Below are positions 1 through 9,088 of a stretch of 64,000 nt of DNA, piece by piece. A program made the translations under genes and the position numbers. Source of the DNA: Anaerocolumna xylanovorans DSM 12503 (lineage in GTDB: Bacteria; Bacillota; Clostridia; Lachnospirales; Lachnospiraceae). Each line of letters starts with the position of its first letter. Positions within the stretch are counted from its first letter, which is position 1. The notes under the pieces were generated by a model. It saw nothing but the letters and a program-made list of their open reading frames with translations, was not told where the DNA came from and searched no databases. The stretch is taken from contig NZ_FRFD01000003.1 in assembly GCF_900143645.1 (NCBI RefSeq), positions 1,054,001 through 1,118,000 of the forward strand, in the 5' to 3' direction.

Positions 1-687
1 GCACGAGGGATGAAGGCTTCCGGTTTGAAGAGAGAAAATATCTATTTGTCCACGAAACTGTGGCCGAGTGCCTATGCAACAGCAGACCAGGCAATCGAAG
101 ATACCTTAAAAAGACTAGATACGGACTATATCGATCTCCTTTTTCTGCATCAGCCGGTCGGTGATTATATCGGTGCTTATAAGGCAATGGAACGTGCAGT
201 TAAGACGGGGAAAGTTAAGAGCCTTGGGCTCTCCAATTTTACAATCGAACAGATTCAGGAAGTAGTTGATGCCACGGAAATCAAGCCCGCAGTTGTTCAG
301 GTGGAAGCGCATCCTTACTATCCTCAGACAGGTCTCAAAGCGTTTCTAAAAGATATGGGAACTGTCGTCATGGCATGGTATCCACTGGGACATGGTGACA
401 GGAATCTGATAAAAGAGCCAGTGTTCACAGAGCTTGCAGCAAAGTATGGGAAAAGCAATGTGCAGATCGTCCTTCACTGGCATACTCAGGCTGGCAATGT
501 CGTCATTCCCGGCTCGAAGAATGATGCACACATTAGAGACAATTTAAATATCTTCGATTTCATTCTGACGGATGAAGATATGCAGAAAATCGCTGCTTTA
601 GACAAGAACATGAGATATTATACGGCTACAAAGGAAGCACTGGAAGGATATCTCAAATTCTTACCGGACTTTGACAGGCAGGAATAA
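1..687 (+). CDS. Aldo/keto reductase, 3' part (5' end outside window)
   Basis: NADPH-dependent aldo/keto reductase of the diketogulonate-reductase-like group. The reading frame is open from base 1, so the gene starts upstream; the N-terminal strand and catalytic Asp/Tyr are missing from view. Visible are the catalytic Lys in LSTKLWPS, the active-site His in LFLHQPVGDY, the GLSNF barrel motif and the cofactor-binding stretch VIPGSKNDAHIRDN near the C-terminus. About 228 residues are present against roughly 280 for the family. It lies 19 bases upstream of a second, distantly related aldo/keto reductase and probably shares its transcript. The substrate cannot be read from sequence. The family call is firm. 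Confidence 0.9.
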   Translation, partial: ARGMKASGLKRENIYLSTKLWPSAYATADQAIEDTLKRLDTDYIDLLFLHQPVGDYIGAYKAMERAVKTGKVKSLGLSNFTIEQIQEVVDATEIKPAVVQVEAHPYYPQTGLKAFLKDMGTVVMAWYPLGHGDRNLIKEPVFTELAAKYGKSNVQIVLHWHTQAGNVVIPGSKNDAHIRDNLNIFDFILTDEDMQKIAALDKNMRYYTATKEALEGYLKFLPDFDRQE

Positions 688-706
688 AACAGAGAGGAGA
701 ACAGAG

Positions 707-1705
707 ATGGAAATAAGAACACTTGGAAATGAATTCAAAGTTTCAGCGGTTGGACTTGGCTGTATGGGATTCAGCCATGCATACGGTGTACCGTCAAAAA
801 AAGACGAAGCGATCCGCTCGATACAGGCTGCTTATGAAATGGGATATACGCTATTTGACACAGCGGAGGTATACGGTACACAGGATGATCCGCACGATAA
901 TGAACGGCTGGTGGGAGAAGCACTGAAACCATACAGAGAACAAGTGCAGATCATCAGCAAGTTCGGTATCCATTTTGATCTGGATGATGGAAAGGTAAAT
1001 CATGGGCTTATCCCGGATGCTCGCCCCGATATGATCCGGTGGTCTGTGGAAGGATCACTGCAGCGCCTGCAGACCGACAGGATTGATTTGTACTTTCAGC
1101 ATCGTATCGATCCGGATATTGCTCCGGAAGAGGTTGCCGGTGTAATGTCAGAACTGATGCGGGAAGGGAAAATCCTTCATTGGGGAATTTCTGAAGCGAA
1201 TGAAGATTATCTGCGCCGTGCCAATGCGGTTTGCCCTGTAACAGCGGTGGAGAACCGATATTCCATGATGGCACGACGGTATGAAGCACTCTTCCCGCTG
1301 CTGGAAGAACTGGACATCGGACTGGTAGCTTTCTCACCGATGGCAAATGGACTTCTCACTGGTGCGTATGGCAAGGATGCGAAGTTTGATTCTAAGCTAG
1401 ACTATCGTAGCGCAATGCCGCAATTTAAAGTGGAGGCCATGGATCAGAACAAAGAGCTTTTCGATTTGATCAAAGGGATGGCAGAAGAAAAGCAGGCGAC
1501 AATGGGACAGATTTCTCTGGCATGGATGCTTTGCAAGAAGTCATATATCGTACCAATCCCCGGAAGCAGACAGGTTGAAAGAATTCGGGAAAACGGTGGT
1601 GCAGCAGATGTGAAGCTGACTGCGGAAGAGGTCAGCAGTATTGAGGCCAAACTGAATGTCATCCCGATGTCGGAGGTATTCGGTGGCTCGGAGATTGCAA
1701 AATAA
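707..1705 (+). CDS. Aldo/keto reductase
   Basis: Cytoplasmic NADP-linked oxidoreductase of about 332 residues, full length for the AKR family. The ATG at 707 is chosen because AGAGGAG lies just upstream at 691-697 and the protein then begins with the normal strand MEIRTLGNEFKVSAVGLGCM; an upstream in-frame TTG has no support. Catalytic residues are in DTAEVYGT (Asp, Tyr), IISKFG (Lys) and YFQHRIDP (His). The C-terminal cofactor motif is PIPGSRQVERIRENGG. It belongs to the AKR group with a GMGFSHxYG-like start, distinct from the preceding AKR. It is the second gene of a run of redox and hydrolase genes continuing to about 6.1 kb. Confidence 0.92.
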   Translation: MEIRTLGNEFKVSAVGLGCMGFSHAYGVPSKKDEAIRSIQAAYEMGYTLFDTAEVYGTQDDPHDNERLVGEALKPYREQVQIISKFGIHFDLDDGKVNHGLIPDARPDMIRWSVEGSLQRLQTDRIDLYFQHRIDPDIAPEEVAGVMSELMREGKILHWGISEANEDYLRRANAVCPVTAVENRYSMMARRYEALFPLLEELDIGLVAFSPMANGLLTGAYGKDAKFDSKLDYRSAMPQFKVEAMDQNKELFDLIKGMAEEKQATMGQISLAWMLCKKSYIVPIPGSRQVERIRENGGAADVKLTAEEVSSIEAKLNVIPMSEVFGGSEIAK

Positions 1706-1759
1706 GCGGGAAAGAGGTGGATTGTTATTGAAAAGTCCGGTATACAAGGAGGTTATGGT

Positions 1760-2770
1760 ATGGCAGAAAAAAATCCCCTGATTATTAGAGAACAGGGCAG
1801 TTTTATGACCGGAGGAGTGATAAAAACTACATTGGGCAAGATAAATTACGAGAATCCGGCAGATCTGTCGGGACAGACACTCCACGGAGATCATGCTTAT
1901 GTATCGTATCAGCTCCCGGCGAAGGAAAATCAAAACCCTCTGGTATTCCTCCACGGAGCTTTGTCCTCCGGAATTGCTTGGGGAATGACACCGGACGGTA
2001 GAGAAGGCTTTGACACCCTCTTTTTAAGAAAGGGCTATGGCGTGTATCTGGTCGACCAGCCGAGACGTGGTAAAGCAGGCAGAAGCACTTTGGATGGCAG
2101 TGTTTCAGGGAAAACAGATGACCAGCTCTGGTATCATACCTGGAGGCTGGGAACATGGCCGAATCTCAGAGAGGGAACGCAGTTCCCGGAAGGAGCAGAG
2201 GCAATGGATCAGTTCCTCCGCTGGATGACGCCAAATACCGGAAATTACGACGAGAAGGTGATTGCAGATGCGATTGCAGCATTATTTGAGAAACTGCAAA
2301 AAGGCATTCTTATAACGCATTCACAGGGTTGTGGCCCCGGCTGGAGAACTGCCATCTTAAGCAACAAGGTGCAGGGCGTGATTGCATTTGAGCCGGGAAG
2401 CGGTTTTGTATTCCCGGAGGGCGAGGTACCGGACCCGATTACCTCCTTAAGTCCTTTTGGTCCCCTTTCTGCTGCAGGCATTCCAATGGAAGAATTTAAG
2501 CGTCTGACAAAGATGCCTATCTGCATCTACTATGGTGATTTTATTCCGAGAAAAACGTCAACGGACTGGCCACAGGATCATTGGAGAGCTCGAAAGGAGA
2601 TGGCGGAACTCTTTACAGAATGCATTAATCGTCATGGCGGGAATGCGAAGGTCGTTTCGCTCCCTGATATCGGAATTACAGGAAACTCACATTTTCCGTT
2701 TTTGGAAAAGAATAATGTCGAAATCGCAGAGCTGATGAATCATTGGATTCGAGAGAATCAGCTGGTGTGA
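1760..2770 (+). CDS. Alpha/beta hydrolase, esterase 713-like
   Basis: Putative esterase of 336 residues with no signal peptide, so cytoplasmic. The alpha/beta hydrolase core shows VFLHGALSSG (oxyanion strand), TPDGREGF, VYLVDQPRRGKAG, the nucleophile elbow THSQGCGPGW (Ser about 188) and the catalytic His in GNSHFPF (about 311). The TPDGREG and DQPRRG signatures match, from memory, the esterase 713-like family. The same catalytic fold, with the same signatures, is found at 39843-41144 fused behind a secretion leader and Ig domain, so the window has an internal and an exported version. GGAGG at 1748-1752 supports the ATG at 1760. The substrate is unknown. Confidence 0.8.
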   Translation: MAEKNPLIIREQGSFMTGGVIKTTLGKINYENPADLSGQTLHGDHAYVSYQLPAKENQNPLVFLHGALSSGIAWGMTPDGREGFDTLFLRKGYGVYLVDQPRRGKAGRSTLDGSVSGKTDDQLWYHTWRLGTWPNLREGTQFPEGAEAMDQFLRWMTPNTGNYDEKVIADAIAALFEKLQKGILITHSQGCGPGWRTAILSNKVQGVIAFEPGSGFVFPEGEVPDPITSLSPFGPLSAAGIPMEEFKRLTKMPICIYYGDFIPRKTSTDWPQDHWRARKEMAELFTECINRHGGNAKVVSLPDIGITGNSHFPFLEKNNVEIAELMNHWIRENQLV

Positions 2771-2793
2771 TTGTCTTGGCGAAAGGATTAGGG

Positions 2794-3768
2794 ATGAAAA
2801 TGGAGCAAATTTTATCGATAAGAAAAACACACATCGCTCTAAGCGCTGCCTATGCGGCGGTTGGTGATATGAGTTCATTAAAAAAGGAACTGACTGACGC
2901 ATTGGAGGATGGATTCACGATCAGTGAACTTCGTGAGATTCTGATGCACTGCTATGCCTACTGCGGATTTCCAAGGGCACTGAATGGCATCGGAGCACTG
3001 ATGTCAGTCTTAAAAGAACGTGAGGAAAATGGTCTCAAAGATACCGAGGGCGCTGCGGCGGAGACTTTGCCAGAAGGAACGGATAAGAATTTATACGGGA
3101 AACAGATCAGGGAAGAATTGACAGGGGTTCGTCCGACAGCTGCCTATGCACTCTTTGCACCAGGGATCGATGATTTACTGAAAGAGCATCTCTTTTGTGA
3201 TCTCTTTTCCAGAGGAATTCTGACAAGGGAAGAAAGAGAGCTTGTGACAATCAGCGTAATTGCAACGCTTCCTGGAGCGGAGGCTCAGCTGCGAACACAT
3301 ACCGGTATCTGCCAGTCGCAGGGTTTTACCGTGGAAGAAACGATCGTCTGGAAAACGCTGATCGATGAGAAGGTGCTAAGAAGACCGCTCTTCGGTCTTG
3401 GCTTGGAGAATACAGAAAATGCAGCATATTTCAGCGGTCAGAGTTTCGTAAACGCATTGGTTACCGACCCGATGCGAGTGACCAATATCACCTTTGAACC
3501 AGGATGCCGAAATAACTGGCATATCCATCATAAGGGTGGACAGATTCTTCTCTGCACGGAAGGAAACGGCTGGTATCAGGCAGAGGGAGAAGCACCGCAG
3601 AAGCTTACACCGGGTGATGTCGTTAATATCCCTGCTGGGGTAAAGCACTGGCACGGAGCGGCAAAGGACAGCCGATTTGTTCATGTTGCACTTTCCGTAC
3701 CCGCAGAAGGAGCGTCAGTTGAATGGCTGGAGCCCGTCACAGATGAAGATTACAGCAAAATTAATTAA
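2794..3768 (+). CDS. Double carboxymuconolactone-decarboxylase-like domain plus cupin protein
   Basis: A 324-residue three-domain protein. Two CMD/AhpD-like helical domains (about 10-90 and 105-205) are followed by a cupin barrel (about 215-310), in which NNWHIHHKGGQ and the later HWHGAA supply the usual metal-binding His/Glu set. The start is taken at 2794, with AAAGGA six bases upstream; an earlier ATG at 2743 lies inside the preceding gene. CMD proteins are often peroxide or alkyl-hydroperoxide reductases that use a CxxC pair. A clear CxxC is not visible in the second domain, so decarboxylase or peroxidase activity is not proven. It sits among reductases and hydrolases, which suggests small aromatic or carbonyl substrates. 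Confidence 0.85.
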   Translation: MKMEQILSIRKTHIALSAAYAAVGDMSSLKKELTDALEDGFTISELREILMHCYAYCGFPRALNGIGALMSVLKEREENGLKDTEGAAAETLPEGTDKNLYGKQIREELTGVRPTAAYALFAPGIDDLLKEHLFCDLFSRGILTREERELVTISVIATLPGAEAQLRTHTGICQSQGFTVEETIVWKTLIDEKVLRRPLFGLGLENTENAAYFSGQSFVNALVTDPMRVTNITFEPGCRNNWHIHHKGGQILLCTEGNGWYQAEGEAPQKLTPGDVVNIPAGVKHWHGAAKDSRFVHVALSVPAEGASVEWLEPVTDEDYSKIN

Positions 3769-3785
3769 AAATGGAGGTTATTCCA

Positions 3786-4826
3786 ATGAGCAGAGCATTT
3801 ACAACGAAGACGATAGAGGAAATCAAAGCTGAGAATACCCATAATGACAACCTGTTTGGACTGGTTTATCAGGGAGCAATCACAAAAAATAAAGAAGGTG
3901 AGGTAAATATACACCCCATCGCCTATGACCTTAACGGACTAAGAATTGCAGCCAATGTCTACACTCCGGCAGGCTATCAGGAAAATGACAGCAAGGCGTA
4001 TCCAGCCATTGTGGTCGCACATCCAAATGGCGGTGTGAAGGAACAGGTCGCAGGAAACTATGCACAGCATTTGGCGGAGCATGGCTATATTACCGTGGCA
4101 ATGGATGCGGCCTATCAGGGTGGCAGCGAGGGAATGCCGCGCAATACGGATAAACCTGCCAATCGTATAGAGGATATTCATCGTGTGGCTGACATCATTG
4201 CACAGTATCCTGGCGTTGACCGTGAAAAGATTGGCATCCTCGGCATCTGCGGCGGAGGCGGCTATACGATCAAGGCGGTACAGACGGACAAGAGATTTAA
4301 AGCTGTTGCGACCCTATCCATGTTCAACTCTGGCTTGGTCAGAAGAAATGGATTTCTCGATAGTCAAACGGCTACCATTCAGGAGAGACTACGGAATGCT
4401 TCCAAAGCGCGTCAGCAGGAAGCCGATGGAGGCGAGGTGCTCTATACACCTGATATGTGTGATATGCCGGAAGAGCAGGCAAAGACACTGCCAGCCGGTC
4501 TCTATCGTGACGGCTACTATTACTATGCAAAAACCCACCGCCACCCGCAGTCTACCTTCCGTTACACGGTAAGCAGCTTTCTTGATCTGATGAACTTCGA
4601 TGCTTCGGACAATGCGGATTTGATCAATCAGCCGTTGCTAATGATGGCTGGAACCGCCGCAGATACATTCTATATGACAGAGAAGGTATTTGCGGCAGCG
4701 ACCGGAACGAATGACAAGGAGCTGTTCCTGATTCCCGGTGCAACTCACATTGAAACTTACTGGAAGACAGAATATATGGAGCAGGCAGTCGGCAAGCTGG
4801 TGGAGTTTTTCTGTAAGAAACTTTGA
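3786..4826 (+). CDS. Alpha/beta hydrolase with cysteine nucleophile (dienelactone-hydrolase-like)
   Basis: A 346-residue cytoplasmic hydrolase. The core strand reads AYPAIVVAHPNGG, and the nucleophile elbow is GILGICGGGGYT, where the usual Ser is replaced by Cys (about residue 155), as in dienelactone hydrolases. The C-terminal His lies in PGATHIETYW and an acid Asp is plausible near MAGTAADTFY. The ATG at 3786 has GGAGG at 3773-3777; the earlier ATG at 3771 overlaps that ribosome site. It starts 17 bases after the CMD/cupin gene and is likely co-transcribed. The family is often annotated only as an uncharacterised alpha/beta hydrolase. Confidence 0.82.
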   Translation: MSRAFTTKTIEEIKAENTHNDNLFGLVYQGAITKNKEGEVNIHPIAYDLNGLRIAANVYTPAGYQENDSKAYPAIVVAHPNGGVKEQVAGNYAQHLAEHGYITVAMDAAYQGGSEGMPRNTDKPANRIEDIHRVADIIAQYPGVDREKIGILGICGGGGYTIKAVQTDKRFKAVATLSMFNSGLVRRNGFLDSQTATIQERLRNASKARQQEADGGEVLYTPDMCDMPEEQAKTLPAGLYRDGYYYYAKTHRHPQSTFRYTVSSFLDLMNFDASDNADLINQPLLMMAGTAADTFYMTEKVFAAATGTNDKELFLIPGATHIETYWKTEYMEQAVGKLVEFFCKKL

Positions 4827-4934
4827 TTATCGGATATGATATAAGGATGCAATCTGACAGCGGGATGCGCAAGGAAGCTGGAGTGGATTGAAATCTTTGA
4901 TATATTAAAGGAATGCGTGTAGGAGGGAAAGAAC

Positions 4935-5384
4935 ATGAAAATTTTATTTATCAATGGAAGTCCGGAGCAGAACGGCAATACGGCGGCACTGGCTAAAGAG
5001 CTTCTGAAGGGCAAAGAATATGAGACATTGAACCTCACTGATTACAGAATCAATACCTATGGACAGGAGCTGCCAGGAGATCAGTTCGGCGAAGTGTTGA
5101 CAAAGATAAAAGAAGCTGAGACGATCGTGATCGGTTCGCCAGTTTACTGGCACAATATAAGCGGTGCGGTTCGTACATTGCTGGATCGATTCTACGGCCC
5201 GGTGAGTCAGGGAGAACTTAGTGGGAGGAAGCTGTTCTTCCTATTCCAAGGTGCGGCACCGGAGAAGTGGATGCTGGAAGCAGGTGAATACACCATGAAC
5301 CGTTTTGCATCACTTTACGGTATGACATATATGGGAATGGCAAAGAACAGAAGCGAAGCCAAAGTTTTATCAGAAAAACTTTAG
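4935..5384 (+). CDS. Flavodoxin-like NAD(P)H oxidoreductase, short
   Basis: A flavodoxin-fold protein of 149 residues. The FMN phosphate-binding loop is FINGSPEQNGNT at the N-terminus and the second flavin loop is GSPVYWHNISGAVRTLLDR. These are hallmarks of the NADPH-dependent FMN reductase and iron-sulfur flavoprotein superfamily, but no Cys cluster is seen. AGGAGGG sits eight bases before the ATG. It follows the hydrolase by a 108-base gap without an obvious terminator. It probably reduces quinones, nitro compounds or carbonyls with a bound flavin; the substrate is not evident. Confidence 0.85.
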   Translation: MKILFINGSPEQNGNTAALAKELLKGKEYETLNLTDYRINTYGQELPGDQFGEVLTKIKEAETIVIGSPVYWHNISGAVRTLLDRFYGPVSQGELSGRKLFFLFQGAAPEKWMLEAGEYTMNRFASLYGMTYMGMAKNRSEAKVLSEKL

Positions 5385-5485
5385 TTGTTAAATTTTGTGT
5401 ACCGAAACCGACATTGCGCTAACAATTCGCGTAATTTTGAAGTCGGGGAATATGCCTGAATTTAAAAATAATGAGGAGGTATATG

Positions 5486-6121
5486 ATGAAAGTATTATTA
5501 GTAAATGGAAGTCCCCATAAGGAAGGTTGCACTTACACAGCACTATGCGAAGTGTCCAATACGTTAAACGCTGAAAAAATAGATACCGATCTGTTTTGGA
5601 TTGGTAATAAGCCGCTGTCTGGCTGCATTGCCTGCAAGACCTGTGCACAAAAGGGTCTCTGCGTATTTGACGACAAAGTCAATGAGTTTCTTGAAGTTGC
5701 CGGAGATTATGACGGATATATTTTCGGAACCCCCGTCCATTGGGGTGCCGCTACTGGCAGCATCACTTCTTTTATGGACAGAGTTTTTTACACGGATCTT
5801 CTTGGCCGCGGAAACCGATTCACTTTAAAACCTGCAGCGGCTGTGGTATCTGCTCGCCGTGCTGGAACAACTGCCACATGGGATCAGATCAATAAATATT
5901 TTGCGTTAATGCAAATGCCGATTGTTTCTTCCCGCTATTGGAATATCGTTCATGGTGCAAAGCCGGAAGAAGTTAGACAGGATTTGGAGGGCATGCAGAC
6001 TATGCGTTTTCTTGCCCGCAACATGGCATACTTTTTGAAATGTATGGAAGCAGGAAATAAACTTAGCGTAACGCAACCGGGACAGGAACCTGTAACCTTT
6101 ACGAATTTCATTCGGGAGTAA
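5486..6121 (+). CDS. Flavodoxin family protein (NADPH-dependent FMN reductase)
   Basis: A 211-residue flavodoxin-fold reductase. The flavin phosphate loop is VNGSPHKEGCT. A GCIACKTCAQKGLC stretch with four cysteines (about 48-62) is typical of the iron-sulfur flavoprotein-like subgroup. The loop GTPVHWGAATGSITSFMDR binds the isoalloxazine, and RAGTTATWDQINKYF is a family-specific segment. GAGGAGG at 5473-5479 favours the start at 5483 or 5486. A decayed relative of its C-terminal half lies at about 62835-63128. A weak hairpin terminator follows. Confidence 0.88.
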   Translation: MKVLLVNGSPHKEGCTYTALCEVSNTLNAEKIDTDLFWIGNKPLSGCIACKTCAQKGLCVFDDKVNEFLEVAGDYDGYIFGTPVHWGAATGSITSFMDRVFYTDLLGRGNRFTLKPAAAVVSARRAGTTATWDQINKYFALMQMPIVSSRYWNIVHGAKPEEVRQDLEGMQTMRFLARNMAYFLKCMEAGNKLSVTQPGQEPVTFTNFIRE

Positions 6122-6142
6122 AGAGAATAAAGTATAAAATAT

Positions 6143-6185
6143 AGGCTTTTCAAAGTCAGTTAATGATTTAGAAAGCCTTTATTTT
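6143..6185 (+). terminator. Probable terminator after the redox cluster
   Basis: Short stem AGGCTTT (6143-6149) pairing with AAAGCCT (6172-6178), followed by an AT-rich tail with several T residues. It separates the flavodoxin gene from the two-component system. Confidence 0.5.
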
Positions 6186-6623
6186 ATATAATTGCAAAGT
6201 AAGAACAGGCGCTGAACACCCAAAATGTGGCTTTTTATGCGATAGTTTCTGAAATATAATTTGTCGCTAAGAGGTTACTAGGTCCAAAAAGAATCTTTTT
6301 TTGACCGTTCAGGATATGTTGAGGTAATAACTCTGCTATAAAAGGTATAATAAATTTCTCTGTAACATGTGTCTTAATATCCTAAAACTTATATTTTTCT
6401 CATGGATTTCTCACAAATTTCTCACAATTTCGCGCTATGGTTAAATATAACACATTATTATTAGTTGCACAGGAATCAGGTAATCCGGTGAAAATTGAAA
6501 CGCTCTTGACTTCACTGCCTCTTCCACGTAATATAATAAAAAACACTATTGCTGTATTGCACCTGATTTTCGAGGCGAAAAGTCACGTCCATGGCATAGA
6601 CATCAAAGAAAGAAGGGATCACA
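6186..6623. other. Intergenic region upstream of the two-component system
   Basis: About 440 bases with no convincing gene. A 69-codon frame at 6437-6646 runs into the response regulator and has no ribosome site or recognisable motif. The region carries the TTTCTCACA direct repeats listed separately, and nothing else that can be supported. Confidence 0.6.
6407..6448 (+). promoter_or_regulatory. Direct-repeat promoter element, copy A
   Basis: TTTCTCACA occurs at 6407-6415 and again at 6418-6426, exactly 11 bases apart. A third degenerate unit starts at 6428, followed by ATGGTTAAATAT, which resembles a -10 region. Repeats spaced one helical turn apart next to a promoter are typical binding sites for OmpR/PhoB-type response regulators, and this one lies upstream of such a regulator. 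The same array precedes secreted-protein genes at 28737, 39573 and 43667. Confidence 0.65.
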
Positions 6624-7289
6624 ATGCCCAAATTACTAATTGTTGATGATGATATACATCTTCGGAAGCTAGTGCTGACTTATGCTGAATTGAATGGATA
6701 TCAGTGTGAAGAGGCAGAAAACGGTCTGAAGGCGATTGAGAAAATAAATAGCATACAGTTTGATATCGTTGTGCTGGATGTCATGATGCCAGAACTCGAT
6801 GGCTTTGAAACTCTCGGGGAAATACGCAAGGAAAGTCAGGTACCGGTTATTATGCTGACCTCCCGCAGCGAGGAATATGATAAATTGCTGGGCTTTAACC
6901 TTGGGACAGACGATTATGTACCAAAGCCGTTTAGCCCAAAGGAGCTGATGGCCCGTATCGGTGCTGTACTTAAGCGCAGCGGAAAAAAAACATGCGATAA
7001 GCTTATCTTTGGAGAATTTTGTATCTCACCTGGTTCAAGAGCAGTAACCGTAGGTGGAAAAGCACTTAATCTACCACCAAAAGAATTTGATCTTTTATTG
7101 TATCTTGCACAGAATGAAAGACTTGTCCTCAGCCGGGAACAGTTGTTAAATAAGGTCTGGGGATATGAGTATTATGGTGATGCACGTACGGTAGATACCC
7201 ATATCAAATCACTTCGGGAACATCTGGGCGACTATAGGAAAGTAATTCAAACTGCATGGGGGGTTGGGTATAAATTTGAATATGAATAA
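6624..7289 (+). CDS. OmpR-family response regulator
   Basis: DNA-binding response regulator of 221 residues. The receiver domain (1-115) has the acidic pair VDDD, the phospho-acceptor Asp in VVLDVMMPELDG, Thr/Ser in MLTSRS and Lys in VPKPFSP. The winged-helix output domain (about 125-220) shows PKEFDLLLYLAQN and the recognition-helix region RTVDTHIKSLREHLG, ending GVGYKFEYE. GAAGGGA precedes the ATG. Its stop overlaps the start of the histidine kinase by eight bases, so the two are translationally coupled. Its own upstream region has the TTTCTCACA repeats, suggesting autoregulation. Confidence 0.95.
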   Translation: MPKLLIVDDDIHLRKLVLTYAELNGYQCEEAENGLKAIEKINSIQFDIVVLDVMMPELDGFETLGEIRKESQVPVIMLTSRSEEYDKLLGFNLGTDDYVPKPFSPKELMARIGAVLKRSGKKTCDKLIFGEFCISPGSRAVTVGGKALNLPPKEFDLLLYLAQNERLVLSREQLLNKVWGYEYYGDARTVDTHIKSLREHLGDYRKVIQTAWGVGYKFEYE

Positions 7290-8745
7290 GATTTGTAAGA
7301 GGTCTCCCTTCCACTCCAAGATTGTAGTTCGCTTGTGGTTGATTATGATGCTTTTGGTGACACTGAGTATAGCATTTATGTGGGTTGTACAGATCTTTCT
7401 ATTTGAGCAGAACTACGTGGATTCTACCGTTGCTGAAGTACAAAGTCGTTTACAGCCTTTAATAGAAGAAGTGAAAACGAAAGATCTTGCCCATAATGAT
7501 CAACTGGTTTCCTCTCTAAGCAAGTCAACTAACGGGAAGATGATGCTAATTGACGGTGATGGAAAGCTGATTGCACTTTACAGTTTAGGACATAGATTAT
7601 CAGATGAAAACTCTTTGGAATCCATGTCGGTATTTCTAAATTATTTAGAGCAGAGTAAAGAATATCAGCAGGTTCTGCAGGGAAAATCATACAATAAAAT
7701 TATACGATATAGCTCTGAACCGTTAGACCTTGAAATCGGAATTCCGATAATATATGAAAATCGACAAGCTGTGATTATTCTTTATCATTCTCTGGATCAA
7801 CTACAAACGGTCCTGCGTATTAACCGGAAACAGCTTGTGACACTAAGCATAACACTGACACTGGTGGCTGCCATACTGGCGGCATTATTATCCCGTCATT
7901 TTGTGAAGCCAATCCGTGTAATAAAGAGCACGGTAGACAGACTTGCAAAGGGCGAGTTGACTGCAACCCCCGGGCTTTCACTGAATGATGAGCTCGGACA
8001 ATTATCCGATTCGGTAGATGAGCTTAGTAAGGCGCTCCAACGAGTGGATGTTCTTCGTAAAGAGGTCATAGCCAACGTATCCCATGAGCTGCGATCACCT
8101 CTGGCTCTTATTAGGGGATATGCTGAAATGGTGAGGGACATCAACTGGAAAAATGCCAAAAAACGTAATGAGGATCTTAATCTTATTATACAGGAAGCCG
8201 GTCGAATGAGTGAGATGGTCAGCGATATTATGGATTATTCACAGCTACAGGCGGGGTATATCCAACTAAAAAAGGATTGGTACAATTTATATGAAATGAT
8301 TGAGTCAGAGGTAGCTCATTGCGAACAAAACGCTGCTGAATATGGAATTACGATTCGCTTGACGAGCACTCAGGATGACATCCCCGTAAATGTAGATGCG
8401 ATGAAAATTTGTCAGGTTATGCGAAATCTATTGAATAATGCTGTTAATCACACTGTAGATAGAGGAATAATATCAGTTGTGATTGAAAAAATGAACAACG
8501 AGATACGGGTGTCTGTTATCAATCCGGGTGAACCTATCCCGGAGGAAGACCGTGCCATCATCTGGGAGAGGTACCAGCGTAGTCAGCATCATGGCGGACG
8601 GAAAAAAGGAACTGGCATTGGTCTTTCCATCGTAAGCACATATTTAAAGGCTCACGGTATGCCTTATGGAGTGGATTGTAAAGAAGGTCTAACCACCTTT
8701 TGGTTCGAGTATTCAAATTCAAATAATGTGAGCGAAAATAGATGA
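7282..8745 (+). CDS. Membrane sensor histidine kinase
   Basis: A 487-residue sensor kinase, partner of the overlapping response regulator. Two membrane segments (about 15-40 and 188-212) flank an extracytoplasmic sensor domain of about 145 residues. A HAMP linker (about 212-265) is followed by the phospho-acceptor His in ANVSHELRSPLALIRGYAE and the ATPase domain with N-box NLLNNAVNH and G-box GTGIGLSIVSTY. The start is placed at 7282; an earlier in-frame TTG adds only a few residues. The sensor domain is not one I recognise, so the signal is unknown. Confidence 0.94.
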   Translation: MNKICKRSPFHSKIVVRLWLIMMLLVTLSIAFMWVVQIFLFEQNYVDSTVAEVQSRLQPLIEEVKTKDLAHNDQLVSSLSKSTNGKMMLIDGDGKLIALYSLGHRLSDENSLESMSVFLNYLEQSKEYQQVLQGKSYNKIIRYSSEPLDLEIGIPIIYENRQAVIILYHSLDQLQTVLRINRKQLVTLSITLTLVAAILAALLSRHFVKPIRVIKSTVDRLAKGELTATPGLSLNDELGQLSDSVDELSKALQRVDVLRKEVIANVSHELRSPLALIRGYAEMVRDINWKNAKKRNEDLNLIIQEAGRMSEMVSDIMDYSQLQAGYIQLKKDWYNLYEMIESEVAHCEQNAAEYGITIRLTSTQDDIPVNVDAMKICQVMRNLLNNAVNHTVDRGIISVVIEKMNNEIRVSVINPGEPIPEEDRAIIWERYQRSQHHGGRKKGTGIGLSIVSTYLKAHGMPYGVDCKEGLTTFWFEYSNSNNVSENR

Positions 8746-8768
8746 TTAACTACCAATTATTGATGTTA

Positions 8769-8806
8769 AAGAAGCAGGCAATATTGCATAGCCTGTTTCT
8801 TTGTTT
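8769..8806 (+). terminator. Terminator of the two-component operon
   Basis: Stem AGAAGCAGGC (8770-8779) pairs with GCCTGTTTCT (8791-8800, one wobble), followed by TTGTTTTT. Confidence 0.75.
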
Positions 8807-8930
8807 TTAGAAACAAAACAGAAGAGTACAAAGAATAAAAAGGTAAAATGCAATTATCTATATAAAAATTAGACATGGTAGATTAGACAAAGTGACTGAA
8901 ACTAGAAATGATTTTTGTGCAAAATGTAAA

Positions 8931-8960
8931 TAGACAGAAATGAAGCATTTATGTTATGAT
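8931..8960 (+). promoter_or_regulatory. Promoter of PTS module 1
   Basis: TAGACA at 8931-8936 and TATGAT at 8955-8960, 18 bases apart, about 18 bases ahead of the antiterminator site. Match by eye to the vegetative sigma factor consensus. Confidence 0.55.
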
Positions 8961-8977
8961 TCTGATAGATTAATATA

Positions 8978-9007
8978 AGGTGTTACTCCTCAGAGGCGCT
9001 ACTTGCA
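8978..9007 (+). promoter_or_regulatory. Ribonucleic antiterminator (RAT) site, module 1
   Basis: AGGTGTTACTCCTCAGAGGC resembles the RNA hairpin bound by LicT/BglG/SacT antiterminators (GGxxTxTTACT followed by a complementary half). Its 3' edge overlaps the left arm of the following terminator, so the two structures exclude each other, as in classical antitermination leaders. Confidence 0.7.
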
Positions 9008-9048
9008 TATCTCTTCCGTTTGGAAGTTTGTTGTATGTAGTTTTTTTT
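8999..9048 (+). terminator. Leader terminator controlled by antitermination, module 1
   Basis: Outer arms CTACTTGCA and TGTATGTAG (one mismatch, one wobble) enclose a perfect inner hairpin CTTCC-GTTT-GGAAG, followed by eight T residues at 9041-9048. It lies between promoter and antiterminator gene. Confidence 0.75.
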
Positions 9049-9088
9049 GAGGATTTTTTTATTTTATTTTTGGAAGGGGGCAGTAAGT

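Noticed and set aside
6407..6436. Short direct repeats considered as a CRISPR array
   Set aside because: Units are 9 bases with 2-base gaps and only two to three copies, consistent with a transcription factor site.
6437..6646. 69-codon frame ahead of the response regulator
   Set aside because: Overlaps the regulator start in another frame, no ribosome site, starts within the regulator repeat promoter and has no recognisable motif.
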